A DNA stretch of 64,000 bases from NCBI GenBank assembly GCA_009763385.1, contig CM019824.1, positions 179,222,725 to 179,286,724 of the forward strand, in the 5' to 3' direction. Each line of letters begins with the position of its first letter. Position 1 is the first letter of the stretch. A program made the translations under genes and the position numbers. Below are positions 24,117 through 36,022 of the stretch, one piece after another. Source of the stretch: Coix lacryma-jobi var. lacryma-jobi (Eukaryota > Streptophyta > Magnoliopsida > Poales > Poaceae). The notes under the pieces were generated by a model. The model did no database searches. It was not told where the DNA came from and saw only the letters and a list, made by a program, of their open reading frames with translations.

Positions 24117-26340
24117 TCAGTAAACCATTCCGGGTAGCTATAGTCATCAGAATCATCATGGGTCACCATTCATCAAGTGTATTCTCACCTCACTGATGTA
24201 CCATCTATGTATAATATCATTAGGGAAATAAAATGCTTCTTTGTATTGACTTGAAAACTTTATTGACTATAAAAAATGCTCGGCATAGATTAAATGTAAT
24301 CCGGTGATGGTTAAGCCTCTGGTTATGAGCATGCATTTCTCTATGGGAGCCCGATATTTGAATGTTTTAGGGGATCAAACCAAGCTAATCTTTGGCTTTG
24401 ACATTTATAAGCAAATTTAGTAACCAATGAAAATTGAAATCCAATTCAGGTATGTTCTGAGTTTAGTGATAATTTTTCTGTCTGGAGAAATAGTGTATTT
24501 TTTAGCCATCTCAAGGTGGAACTGCGCTCATAAGCCTGAATTATGTAGAAACTGCCTAAAGCTCATAAGCCTAAATTATGTATCAACAGTAAGCAATAAC
24601 TTATATAAACCATAAGAGAGAAAGTGGTAAGTCATTGCCTTAGTTTAATGGTAAAACAACAAAGTTAATTGATATGAAATGGTTAAGCATGAAAATAATA
24701 TTGTACCTCATGTCAGAATCAGGAAGACTGCTCCCTCTATTGATAGAGAAATTGTTTAGCATAACTCTTTCATATCTGAATCAGACACAATCCAAAACTG
24801 TAAACAAAATATATCTGAATCATATGAAGCGGCTATACTAAATTCAACCATGTATCAAGATCATATAAAAAATAAAGATTACAACATGTGTGAGTTCAAC
24901 CATTTAAACTACTCATATAGATCTACAAACAACACATGACCTCTATAATAAACAAATTGTTAACCAACGGTGTCTGAATTTGAGTAACTCTAACTGTGGG
25001 GATCAAACAAAGTTGTTGTAGCCATAATAAAGTTATGAGAAGAGATTAACAAGTCTATTTACACTTCAAATCATATGTTAGGTGCAACATGCATGAATAA
25101 GCCTAAAGATCACATAAACACACACTATATTTATCAGAGTATAGGCGATCGACTATTTCGCTGATGCTGATATGGTAAACAAACAGAGTGTGCGCCTATC
25201 GTCATGATCAGAATTTATCAATCGGCAGCCTCTGAATCTAGATAATTATAATAGTGGAGATCAGATGAAACCGTTACAACTGTAATAGAACTTCCAAAAG
25301 AGATTAATAAACCCTAAGCATAATTTTAATTGTACCTCCAAACACATACCATGTGAGGCGTAAGTTTAAAGTGAAACCATCGATCTATCAGGCTTAACCA
25401 TCATGTAAATAAACATAAGCATGATTGAGCTTAAAAAATGATTAAGCAAAAAGGTTTAAGACCGATCTACTTCAAACTTAGTCGGAAGATAAGATGTTAT
25501 AGTTAATCAAACATTAATTATAACAATAATTGTAACTAAATCTGTCCAAGACGACAAAGTGAGCTTTACCGGTTTGAGTAGATTTGATAACTGTTGATGA
25601 CACATTAAGCAAAAGATTGTTCAATGCATGATCAACGATAACTAACTTATGTCAAAGCATCATAAGAGATCAGATGAGACCCTTGCAACCTTATAAAGCT
25701 AAAACACAAGCCAGGACGATACTTACAACAAGCTAGAGATCGGACGAAGTTGTTGCAACCTAACTTGATGAAGAACTCGCCGAATCTATGTTACTCATAC
25801 TCTAGACTTGAAGTCGGTTGTATTGATTGATTTAATACCCTCGTTACAATAGTCAGGGTTAATATTTATACCATGGACTTGAGTACTGTTCTAATATGAA
25901 TTCCAGTTCAAAACTGGAAAGGAAACAAAACTTCTACTATTACAGATAAATTGGACTCCACCCTTTCCCTTATTGATGAAGCACGACTCTTCTTTTGGGT
26001 GTGAGTATCATGAACATCAATCCTGGATCGTTGATCTTGATCAAAGCTTTTGGGAGCGAACAACTCAGCATAATATCGATCCAAGTGTCGAAAAATAGTT
26101 GATCCCCAAGATTAGCCGGTGTTGATTCCAAGCTGACTTCACCACATAACACATGCATCGTATTATCGTGTTCCCGTGCTTAGGCCAAAATCTGATATAA
26201 ACAATAGGTATTGTGGGCCCAAATAACAATGGTGGTGAGGAAGAATAGGAGAGAGAAACTTTTTTGCAGATTAATAGAAAACAACTATTGTATAATTTGA
26301 CTCTCATAACTTGGCTTATAGTCAAACACTTCACTTTACT
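24117..26340. other. AT-rich non-coding, degenerate repeats
   Basis: I recognise no gene. Diverged segments of the type GAGATCAGATGAA(A)CCGTTACAACtgTAATA recur at about 24990, 25255, 25665 and 25735, which suggests a decayed repeat-rich element. I cannot name the family. Confidence 0.35.
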
Positions 26341-26342
26341 AT

Positions 26343-26611
26343 AGCATGGTCAATAATAGAGCCAAGTTTTTTTGGTTATATGCCAAGCTATAAGAGCTAA
26401 ATTATATAATAGTTAGTCTCTTATTTGTCTTTAAACATTTTTTTCTCTTTCTTATCCTCCTCACGTACATTTCTATTGGGACCTACTAATAGCTATGCTT
26501 CTATGCCCAGTTTGGCGCTTGCATAAGAGCCAAACTCTCATCTCTCTCCTCCACATCAGCATTTGTTTGGCTATAAACCCATTATTACGTGCTTTTATTG
26601 ACCTTGCTCTA
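26343..26611. mobile_element. MITE with AGCA(A/T)GGTCAATAA terminal inverted repeats
   Basis: The left end AGCATGGTCAATAATAG and the reverse complement of the right end, AGCAAGGTCAATAAAAG, match except at two positions. The element is about 270 bp and non-coding. I could not settle the target-site duplication, so the superfamily is open. Confidence 0.6.
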
Positions 26612-26612
26612 A

Positions 26613-28925
26613 GGGTACCCGCAGTGCGAGTTATTTGCTAGCTCTAAGTCAATCTCTTCAATAATGCTAACTTTTAACAATGACATAGTGTGATTTGGTT
26701 TACTCCCTCCGTCCATAAAATACTACAATTGTTGGACTAGAGGGATGTAACAAGGACCATGGCAAATGACCTAGATACTCGTATAAATTGATCTGATAGT
26801 TCATTGCACCAAAGTTCAGGATCCCAATCATTGCACACAATTTGGCAATAAAAATTGCAGCGAAATTACACATGTCCATATGGAAGATTGTCACAAGTTT
26901 TGGCCAGAAGCCTCTAGAGACAACACAAACACAACCAAATCTTACCTAAACACATTTTGTGGTTGACCACGCCTAGGACCAAATTTAAACCGAACCATGT
27001 TGTTGACGGTCCTTACAGTCAACATTATACCATCAACTAATGCATAAAAAGATGTTAATTAAGTGATAATGCATAGTTGTAAGGTTTGATTCTAACAAGT
27101 TGCAGGAGTATCGATATTTCACTATATAAAAGTATCTCAAGTGATGAATTGGACCATACCATTGCGAAGAGCTCGTCAAGACGATCGAAACGGACCTATG
27201 GTTTGCTATGATTGGAGTCCCGACAAGAGAGTCCTTGTTGGATACGACTTGGAATATTCTAGAACAACCCGAAGTAGTCACCAAACAACATAATTCGGGG
27301 GTTAAACTGACATATTCCACAACTTTGGCGAATTGTTATTTTTAGAGAGTTTACAATAGATGAAAAGAGGTAGAGTCCTAATCCAATATGATGAATTGCG
27401 CAAACAGATCGACAGTCATGTTAGGGAAACAAAGAAGGTTCCAGAAGACACCAGAACGAAGGCGGAGCCTAGCGGTTGCCAGGTGGGGCCGGCCGGCCTA
27501 GGCCTAGGGAGAAGGCGACCCATCTTCGTTTGGCGTGACCTAAATGATTTTCTCGACACATCTAAGCCCTTGTTGAAGGTCGGTTTGATTTGATGGCTGT
27601 GGTTCATCCCACCGGCCTATATAAGCAGACCCAGACCCCCCCCTCCCTGGAGCAATCTTCAGTTATTCAATATAGATGAGGCATTAGAGATCTTCAGAGT
27701 CAAGGCTAGGGTTCTAGATATTAGATATTAGATTAGAGCTCTACTTCAAGTTAGGATTAGATTTAGGTAGATACAAGTAGAGTTGAGCGTGGCTCAGGAT
27801 TCCGGATCACCGTCAGGAGATTTGGTAATTCTATTATTGTATTTCCTTATTAGACTTTGTGCTACTTCAATTATATCATTATGTTTCTCTTTTTGTTTCA
27901 TTCTTAGTTTATTCTAGTTGTATGCTTGATATAGTTATGATTGATAATAAGTTCATACATATGTTCGTAAAGCCGCTTAGTTCAATTCTGTATTGGACTA
28001 AGTGGTTGATATAATGTAGGCGTGATGCTTAGATTATGTGTACCTACGAATGCACCCTATTCTCCGGGCCAACAAGTGGTGGTTCGTGAGGGTGACTCTT
28101 ATATCCTCGTTGATTTCTGTGTAGTCCACTCCCCGAATCTAGGCCAAGTAGAACCTGGTTACATAGAAGGAATTACTCTGGATATAAACTTCTATCGTAA
28201 TGTTCCTTGTGTATGGGTAGATGATTAATTATGCTATAGATGATAAATATGCTAGGGTTGACTTAGACTTGATAGACGTAATATGACTTAGGAATCTAAT
28301 CTCTTGACGTATCAATTAATTCTCAATTCTACTTGATCATATGAGTTTCTCTCTAATTATGGAATCATTGTCATTCTCTGTCATTTACCTTATTTATCCT
28401 TTATATATTATTATCCTTTTGCCTTACCCCTATAAAAGATAAAGGTGGTTATTAGATTTATATCTAAGTATATGTATTTATAATTCTTTAGCCATATCAT
28501 TTTCATTCTTAACCCTATTAAGCTCCCGATGGTAGAATTATAAATAACGATACCTGAAACATTCCTGGGTGAAATGCTATAATGGGTGTATTTTATATTT
28601 GCGCTTGCGGATAACCTTTATTCCATATTTTATAAAAGTGTCATGTTCATAAATACAATCACATCTCTAGTGTTACTGCTAGTGGTGACAACCTAGCTTT
28701 AGAGTGATGCTAAGAGATGTCTACCCGCCTTTCTGGCACTGTTACCGGGAGATAGGGTTTATCTCTACTCTTGGTGGTGACGCTAGTAAGTGTCAACACA
28801 TGCCCAAGTGATTTCTCGCTTGTTGCCCACCCCGCCTCCTATACGTGCAACACACTCCCTCGTACAGGTGGAACACCCACATGATCATCGTCTCCATTAG
28901 CCTATAACCCATTTTCATATCAGCC
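26613..28925. other. Transposon-derived DNA; isolated mariner-type terminus and possible LTR fragment
   Basis: At 26702 TACTCCCTCCGTCCATAAAAT is a typical mariner/Stowaway end next to a TA. I found no convincing partner end. It may be the 5' terminus of the mariner-like element whose transposase lies downstream. At 27617-27625 CCTATATAAG is a promoter-like TATA box in sequence that looks like LTR U3/R, so a Gypsy LTR fragment is possible. No host gene is recognised. Confidence 0.35.
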
Positions 28926-30532
28926 ATGCCCATAGATCTCAACATTCTTCCAGATCACCATGGAGAGCATTTACCTAATCTCAACGAAGCACCTGCATAT
29001 GAGCAAGAAGATGCAATCACTCATCTCCAAGAAGATCAACTTTATGAAGATGAAGCCCCACTTCCGGATCAAGATAGGGAGCTCTTACCTGATCTCAGTG
29101 AAGAACTTGCCTATGACAAGAAGGTGAAATCACTTATCTTCACGAGCATCAACTTTATGAAAATGAAGCCCATCTACAAGAAGGTCAACCCTTACATCTT
29201 CGTCATGATGAGCTGCTTGGTATGCATGTCATAGATCTCAATGTTGATTATTCTGAGGGAGAACGAGAACATCATGAAGGTGATTTTTTCTCTTGATTGC
29301 ATCTGCACAACAATAACATGAACTCAAATTGAATTGCCTATTTACAACTAGATTCATACTTGAACTAAATATTGTGCCTTACCTCGTTGCAGTAATTGCA
29401 GTAGAGGACGAGCATCCACAACATGCATATCTCAACTTTGGCAGACCACATGAATTTGATCTAAACTTTGCACCTTCTGATCTGCAGCAACAAATGCATC
29501 AAGTTCACAGTAAGCTTACGACCAGCTAACCCCATCCTTTTAATGGATGAATAGACCTCCAGCTAATGTTACAATTGACACGAGATTGCTTTGCACTAAT
29601 AGTCACCCACAATTCTAAATTTAGCAGCGTACCATTTCATTCTTTTCTAGGCATGATCGAGGACATGCATGACTATGGTGTGTATGCTGACGTTGTGGAC
29701 ATAGTCTTTGATTAAGAGGAGTTGGATGGCTTGGATGATGAAGAAGGTCACCATGCAAATGAAAACAATGCACATCAGTCTAGAAATTTGACAGATACTC
29801 AACGACAACAAATCTATGAAGCATTGTTTGAGAGAAGTGATCATGGAAGACTAAAAAGGAAAGCTACAACCATAGTAGCACAAATATTCTAGGTGAGCAA
29901 TTACAAAGTGCAGCGCATTTGGCAGCGAGCAAAACAATGCCGTGCCCAAGGAATGCCAGTTGATGTTAGTTCAAGGAAGCTTAAGAGAAGTGGCCGCAAA
30001 AGGATGCAAATAGACCTATCTGAGCTTCTTAGTGTTCCATTTCATAAAAGAAGCACTATTCGATCTCCAGCTACTGTCATTGGTGTCAAAAAGAGCACTC
30101 TACAAAAGTGGTTCAAGGAAGGGCTACTACAATGTCACTCTAGCACACTAAAAGTTCTATTGACAGAACAAAACAAAAGAGAGAGGCTCGAATGGTGTCT
30201 TAAGATGCTAGATCAGCGAACACTACCACATGAACCCAAGTTAAGGTTAATGGAAAACATCATCGACATAGACGATAAGTGGTTCAACACCACATCAAAG
30301 TACAAGAAGTATTATATGCTTCCAGGAGAGAATGACCCACATAGGATCGTGCAAAATAAGAATCGTATTGGCAAAGTTATGTTCTTGTCAGCAGTAGGAA
30401 GACCTATATACGATAATGAAGGTAATTGCATCTTTGACGGGAAGATATGAGTGTGGCCATTTGTTAGAAAGGTACAACATCACCTTATTTCAATTTCTAG
30501 CATTAGTTTGTGCTAACATTTTCAATCTTTAA

Positions 30533-30628
30533 GGGCATGTTTGGAACGCAAGAATTTCACACGAATCAGTTCAATTTCATAGGAAAAACGCAGGAACGGG
30601 AAAATTTTCCCGCTTTCCAAACAGGGCC
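30533..30628. mobile_element. Tourist-like MITE, 96 bp, TSD TAA
   Basis: The ends GGGCATGTTTGGAA and (reverse complement of the right) GGCCCTGTTTGGAA form the inverted repeats. TAA flanks both sides (30530-30532 and 30629-30631), as expected for PIF/Harbinger-derived Tourist elements. It lies in the intron of the mariner transposase. Confidence 0.8.
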
Positions 30629-30883
30629 TAATTGTTTTCATTGACCGTAGGAACAAGCCAAAAGAAGAAGCCATCATAGGGGGAGAGGAACTCAAGTGAC
30701 CAAGCCTATTAAGGTAGATCGAACTACTATGAGGTCGTACTTGATTGGTAAAGTTCTACAAGCTATTGTTCAACGGTGGCCATGAGAACTACAAGGACAA
30801 ACGATATGGATTCAACAAGACAATGCCCCTTCACATGTGCCAATAGATGATGCATAATTTTCTATTGTTGTAGCACACACAGG

Positions 30884-33408
30884 TGAAAGGTCCTAGTTTG
30901 GTTTTGGTAATTGAGTGACAACCTTAGGTGGACTAATTGTGTTTATGTGAGATACACAGGGATTAGTCCATAGGTACATGTGTGTGAGCCTTGAGTCATG
31001 GAGGTGAATGGCTTGGACTTGATGTGAAGCTCACACATGTGATGATCATGGAGGAGCTTAATGCACATGAAACATGACATGTGATCATATGGTTAAGATG
31101 GTGAAGATCAAGGCAAGACTTGGCTTGATGGACCGATTGCGAAGGTGAAGGGCAAGTTGGAGGCTTTGAAGTCGTTGGTACCGAGTGTCGGGAGGCTTAA
31201 GCAAGACTTGCCACCGAAGGACCGAAACAATGGTGAAGAGCAAGTGAGGTCAATATCGATGGACTATGGAGGCCATCTGATGATATGAAGTGGATCATAT
31301 CATTTGATCTAGGTTGGTGCATGTGTTGCATCAACAATGGAGGAGATGGAATGGAATGTGCAGGGCAAAGGTACATGTGTAGAGCATTTCATTTCACCGG
31401 TCATAGGTGAGTAGAGAAATTGATGACCGGGTTTAGGATAGATGACCGTATTATTAAGAGGAGCAAACTTGTTTGCATATCGGTCATCTAGTGCCACTTG
31501 CGCGATCTAACTTTGCGATGTTACTAGGATCGAGTGGTGTGGTGAGTGAAAGTGAAAATCCTTTGAAAAATGATTGTGAAAATGTTGACACACATGCACA
31601 TGATGGTGTACACTTGGTGGTGTTAGCACATTTGCAAAGGAGAAGAAGTTGGAGAAGTTTTTAGAGAAAACTTTGGTTGAAAAGAGAAGTGATGGTTCTT
31701 GGATTGGAAATCTGCTTTGATCCTTTGTGCTTTGGATCATGTATTCATGTGGATTATGTAGCCCTCTGAATAAGCTTTCCAAAATGTCCAAGATCATCGA
31801 AATCGGAGTTCAGAGCTAAGAGTTATGACCGTTTTAGCGCGGAGCTGTGACTGGTGGAAGTACCAGCGGTAGTACCGGTCGGGACACCGGTAGTACCGGT
31901 ACGGGGGCCGGTAGTACCGGTCGGGCATCCAGAAGTCCCGTTTTGTGCTGATTTTCTTTCAATGGGCGCCTAGGGGGTTGACCAAAAGTACCGATGGTCG
32001 AGCGGTAGTACCGTCCATGCGAGCGGTAGTACCGGTTTAGGACCGGAGGTACCGCTCAGGTGAAGTAGCCGTTGGGCTGAGGATCGAAGCCAGGCGGTAG
32101 TACCGGCCCTGCGGCCTTTTGGTGTTTCGGGAGTAGTGAAGCGTGAAGCGGTAGTACCAGGCGTGAAGCGGTAGTACCGGTCATGTTGACCGGAGGTACC
32201 GCCTGGTTTCTCGCCTGCTCGCTTCGTGGATCATTGGGGGCCCGACCGGTAGTACCGGTCCGCTGACCGGTAGTACCAGTCCGCTGACCGGTAGTACCGG
32301 TGGTCATCGTGGAGCTCGAGAAAAAGGGGGGAAACGACTAGTTGGTTTCCCCCCTCTCTATATAGTGGTTGAAGCCGGCCGTGGGCTGGCTGCCGACAGC
32401 ACTCCAAAGCCTTGGTGGCTTGTGTGGATGTGCTAGAGAGCCCTCTAACTCGCTCGTGCTTGCTAGTGTGCTAATCCATTGCGAGTGAATGATCGCTAGT
32501 GCGTTGCTTTGAGAGATAGCATCGGGTGGCACTAGGTGGTCGAGTTGCAAGCCGGTGGTGCTTTTTACTCTTGGAGGTTGCCACCTCCTAGAAGTATCCG
32601 TCGTGAAGCCCGCGTGAAGATTGTGCGTGGCTCCGGAGAAGCTTTGTGAGGGGCATTGTGCTCGCTCGCGGGAGATTACGAAGAGCAACTCTAGTGGAGA
32701 GAGATGCGAAGAGTGCCAAGTGGTCCGGCCGGATCGAAGGCTAGAGCGCAAGAGGATCGGCGACAACCTTGGGCTTGCCTCAACGGGGACTAGCTTGGTG
32801 GCGACCAAGTGAACCTCGGGATAAAATCACCATGTCAACATTGTCTACATCTTCTCGGTGGTTTGCTATCTCCATTCACTAGCTCGTATTTCCTTCTCAT
32901 AAATGTGCTAGTGCTTTGTTGTTGCTCTTGTAATTAGTTATCTTGTGTAGCTTGTTAGTTATCTTCTTTGCTTGTGTAGCTTAGAAGTAGCTCTTTTGCG
33001 TGACTAATTGGCTTGAGTAGCCTTGTTAGTCACATTGCCTAGTTTGTGTAGCAAAGTAAGTTGAGCTCTCTAATTTGGCTTGTGTAGCCTTGTTATTGAG
33101 CATCGCTAGTGAGCTTAGGTTGTGTGCTCTTTGCATCACTAGATTGGTTAGGAGCTCCCCGGTGTTTGAAACACTAGTTGCATAGGTTTGTGTGACCTTG
33201 CTTCTAGAATTGGTTAGGTGAGCTCTAGCTAGCCGACACCTTATTTGCTTTGTTTAGGATCTTTTATAAGGTGTCAAAGAGTATAGGTAGAGGGGTGTAG
33301 TCCTGACTAAACCAATAGTTTTAATTCCGCATTTGTTTCAGTTAGCCGACATAATTAATTTTAAAAAGGACTATTCACCCCCCTCTAGTCTGCCATCTCG
33401 ACCCTTCA
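30884..33408 (+). mobile_element. Solo LTR B (Sirevirus-like), TSD ACAGG
   Basis: It begins TGAAAGGTCCTAGTTTGG at 30884 and ends TCTCGACCCTTCA at 33408 (2525 bp). The perfect duplication ACAGG lies at 30879-30883 and 33409-33413. No primer site, coding region or polypurine tract is attached, so it is a solo LTR. An array of CGGTAGTACCG palindromes occupies about 31855-32305. A TATA-like CTATATAG follows at 32358-32365. The last third repeats GCTTGTGTAGC-type motifs, as in LTRs A, C and D. Confidence 0.92.
32358..32365 (+). promoter_or_regulatory. TATA-like box of solo LTR B
   Basis: CTATATAG lies about 55 bp downstream of the last CGGTAGTACCG motif. In LTRs A, A', D and the Sirevirus a TATA-like sequence holds the same relative position. 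Confidence 0.5.
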
Positions 33409-34149
33409 ACAGGGCTGGACATACGTCTCGTCAACCAACCTGCAAACTCCCCAGATTTAAATGTACTAGACCTAAAATTATTTGCTTCGCTTCAGTGCTT
33501 AACCTATGAAAGGATCTCTAGAAACTTGGATGAGTTGATTCAAAATGTCAAAAATGAGTTTCATAAATATGATCCAAATACTTTGAATAGGGTGTTCCTA
33601 ACATTACAAGCGTGTTTGGTCGAGGTGATGAAAGATAGAGGAGGAAATAGATATAAAATTCCTCAGATCGACAAAGATAGGCTGGAGGCGGTAGACATGC
33701 TTCCTAAAAGCCTCAGTTGTGACCGATCACTATATGAGGATGTGGTCGCATCCTTGGGACACTAAACATGCACATGATGACCTGTATATTTGCGAGAGTT
33801 TTTTGGGTGCTACTGTAATATAAAGTCATGAGTGCTGCTGTAATACAAGTCATGAGCATTTTGGTACTGCTGTAATATAAAGTCATGACCATTTTGGAAC
33901 CGCTATAATTAAATGAAGTTGTAACTTTGTATAGTGTGTCGTTACTATTAACTGAAGTCATGAGCATATGTGTATTGATCATAGAAAATGTTGGTCTACT
34001 TGCACTCAACGTTCAATGAAAACTAATATTTGATTGGTTGTTAACAATTTTGTAGACATTTGTTGCCTACAACTTAAGGATTACTCTATAATGAATTTGG
34101 CATGACATTGTACTAGTGGTACACAAAATAAATTGAGCATAGCATTGTA

Positions 34150-34420
34150 CTCTCTTCGTATCGTAAATAGTATCGTAAATAGAAGACGTTTTGGAAAAAG
34201 TTCCAGTCAAACATTGAGAATATAAATCATGAATAACTTTTAAATTATTGAGTTTAAAAATGTAAAAATCATATAAATAAATTTATCTTGAAAAGTATTT
34301 CCATAAAAGTATATATATACCACTTTACAATAAATATTTTTAAAGAAATAAATGGTCACAATTATGCTTTGGAGACCGTGTCACTGTCCTAAACGTCTTC
34401 TATTTGTGATACAGAGGGAG
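34150..34420. mobile_element. Stowaway MITE, 271 bp, TSD TA
   Basis: The left end CTCTCTTCGTATCGTAAATAG and the reverse complement of the right, CTCCCTCTGTATCACAAATAG, pair as inverted repeats, with AGAAGACG continuing inside. TA flanks both sides (34148-34149 and 34421-34422). It is non-coding. Confidence 0.85.
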
Positions 34421-34441
34421 TATAATCTATCTCTTGTTTAA

Positions 34442-35757
34442 GGTGTTGTTTAGTTCCAAAAGGACCCAATTTTTTCTAGATTTCTCATCACATCGAATCT
34501 TTAGACGTATGCATAGAGCATTAAATATAGGTAAAAAAATAACTAATTGTACTTTTAGTATGTACCTGTCGAGACGAATCTTTTCAACCTAGTTAGTCCA
34601 TGTTTAGATAAAGTTTGTCAAATAATAACAAAAGTGCTACAATAGTTGTTCCAAAATTTTTTAGGAAACTAAGAGCATCTTCAGCAGTTCCCTAATAACA
34701 CCCCTCATCCCCGTAAAACTATCATATTAGGAGAGATGAGTCACTTTTTGACCTTCAACAATTCTCCAATGACACTCCCATTTTTTGTTGGCCACAAAAA
34801 ACATAACTCTTCTCCCCTTAAATAGAGGAGGAGTTGTATCTCTCCCAATAAAATAAGGCCCACCCCAACTGCCACTTCTCCTTCCTCCACGAGCTATGCC
34901 ACTGCCGCCATGGATGCCACCCAGGTAGGCCCGTGCAACTGCCACTGTGCCACACCCAGCTAGGTCCGCGCAGCTGCCACCGCCACTGCAGCTAGCTTCG
35001 ACACGGGCAGAGCGGTTAATAGGGAGAGCACGACGACGTCAACTGGTAGCATCAATGGGAGAGAAGCTGGATCTTGGATTTTGGAGCTTGATGCTGGCGA
35101 CCATGGCTACGATTTGAAGGAGGAAGATGGATCTTGGAGCGCCATGGCCATGGGAGGAGGGGGCGGAGGGGTGCGCTCGAGCGCCATGGTCGGTGGAAGA
35201 TGTGACTGCAGTCACGAGAAAAAGATGCAATTATAGTCATGGGAGAAAAAAGTAAAGAAAAAAGATAAAAAATAAAAAAACTGTCATCTGACATGTAGGT
35301 CCCATATATTGGAGAAAATTACTGGTAGTCTGTAACATCTCTTCTAATAATCTAAAAAGTGATATTAGGTTAGCCCTATTATTAATTTATTGGGAGGGTT
35401 GGATTGGAGAACTGTTGGAGATGCTCTACACATGACTTAAGAGCTAATTTTTCTCTCTCTGTTCTTCTGTTAAAATTTGAAGTTACCATTGCGCTGCTGT
35501 AACGAGAGGAGCAGCACGGTCAAGGTGGGGCCATAGGGAGACAACGAGGCAAAAACGGGCCGTACCGAAGTATTTGACAAACTTTATTTAAATATGGTTT
35601 AAGTAGACTCAAAAGATTCGTCTCGACATGAACAAACTAAAAATACAATTAATTATTTTTTATCTATATTTAATGCTCCATGTATGCGTTTAAAGATTCG
35701 ATGTAATGGGTACTTGCACAATTTTTTTTTTGGAAATGTTGGGAAGTGAATGAGGCC
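34442..35757. mobile_element. Long-TIR MITE (GGCCTTGTTTAGTTCC type) with a nested element
   Basis: The left arm at 34442-34660 and the right arm at about 35560-35757 are inverted copies of each other over about 200 bp. Both contain TCACATCGAATCTTTA or its relative, GAGCATTAAATAT and TCGAGACGAATCTTTT. This is a very common grass element type. A second TIR element is inserted between the arms. The right end lies only about 265 bp upstream of the RING gene start codon. Confidence 0.7.
34672..35427. mobile_element. Nested TIR element (AGAGCATC(T/C)(T/C)CA(A/G)CAGTTC ends)
   Basis: The left end AGAGCATCTTCAGCAGTTC and the reverse complement of the right end, AGAGCATCTCCAACAGTTC, are near-identical inverted repeats. 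The interior is partly GC-rich (34890-35200) but I recognise no protein. Its ends belong to the same family as the element at 46087-58867. The target-site duplication is not clear. Confidence 0.65.
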
Positions 35758-35932
35758 GAAATATCAAGAAAAATTTCGTAAATGGTCTACTGGTTTCTGG
35801 TTTTCTTGGGAAGGGGGAAGGTCGGAGAAAGAACCAAGCAAAGCAAAGGCACAAGGAAGGAGAAGGCCGAAAGCGGGATTTTGTTTGGATTTTCCGATTC
35901 AATTCCATCCAATCCAACTGAAAACCAACCAA

Positions 35933-35940
35933 TTATAAAT
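35933..35940 (+). promoter_or_regulatory. TATA box of the RING-H2 gene
   Basis: TTATAAAT lies 83 bp upstream of the ATG at 36023, preceded by CCAACCAA. This spacing would put the transcription start near 35965-35970 and leave a leader of about 55 bases. Confidence 0.55.
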
Positions 35941-36022
35941 CGAGAAAAGGAGAGATCGGACTGATTCCCCACCCCAACCGACCCCAACCAAATCCCACCA
36001 AGCAAACCCTAATCCGTCGGTC

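Larger units (their letters stand above)
28926..33765 (+). pseudogene. Mariner-like element (plant MLE) transposase pseudogene, interrupted by a solo LTR
   Basis: Protein fragments in order: an acidic N-terminus (28926 onward; MPIDLNILPDHHGEHLPNL), an HTH region from about 29790, and a DNA-binding/catalytic block at 29893-30450. The first catalytic Asp is in IDIDDKWF. A GT-AG intron follows (30472 to about 30650), then the second Asp in IQQDNAPSHV (about 30808-30837). After the LTR, NSPDLNVLDL carries the third Asp and the sequence runs to a stop at 33765. The layout fits DD39D plant mariners (Osmar/Soymar type). It is dead: in-frame stops occur at about 29713, 29891 and 30448 and near 30783 and 30855, and 2.5 kb of LTR separates two catalytic residues. 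A 96-bp MITE sits in the intron. Confidence 0.85.

Noticed and set aside
26702..34422. A single large mariner element from the TACTCCCTCCGTCC end at 26702 to the TA at 34421
   Set aside because: The two ends share only the generic CTCCCTC(C/T)GT core, and the right end already pairs perfectly with a nearer left end as a Stowaway MITE.
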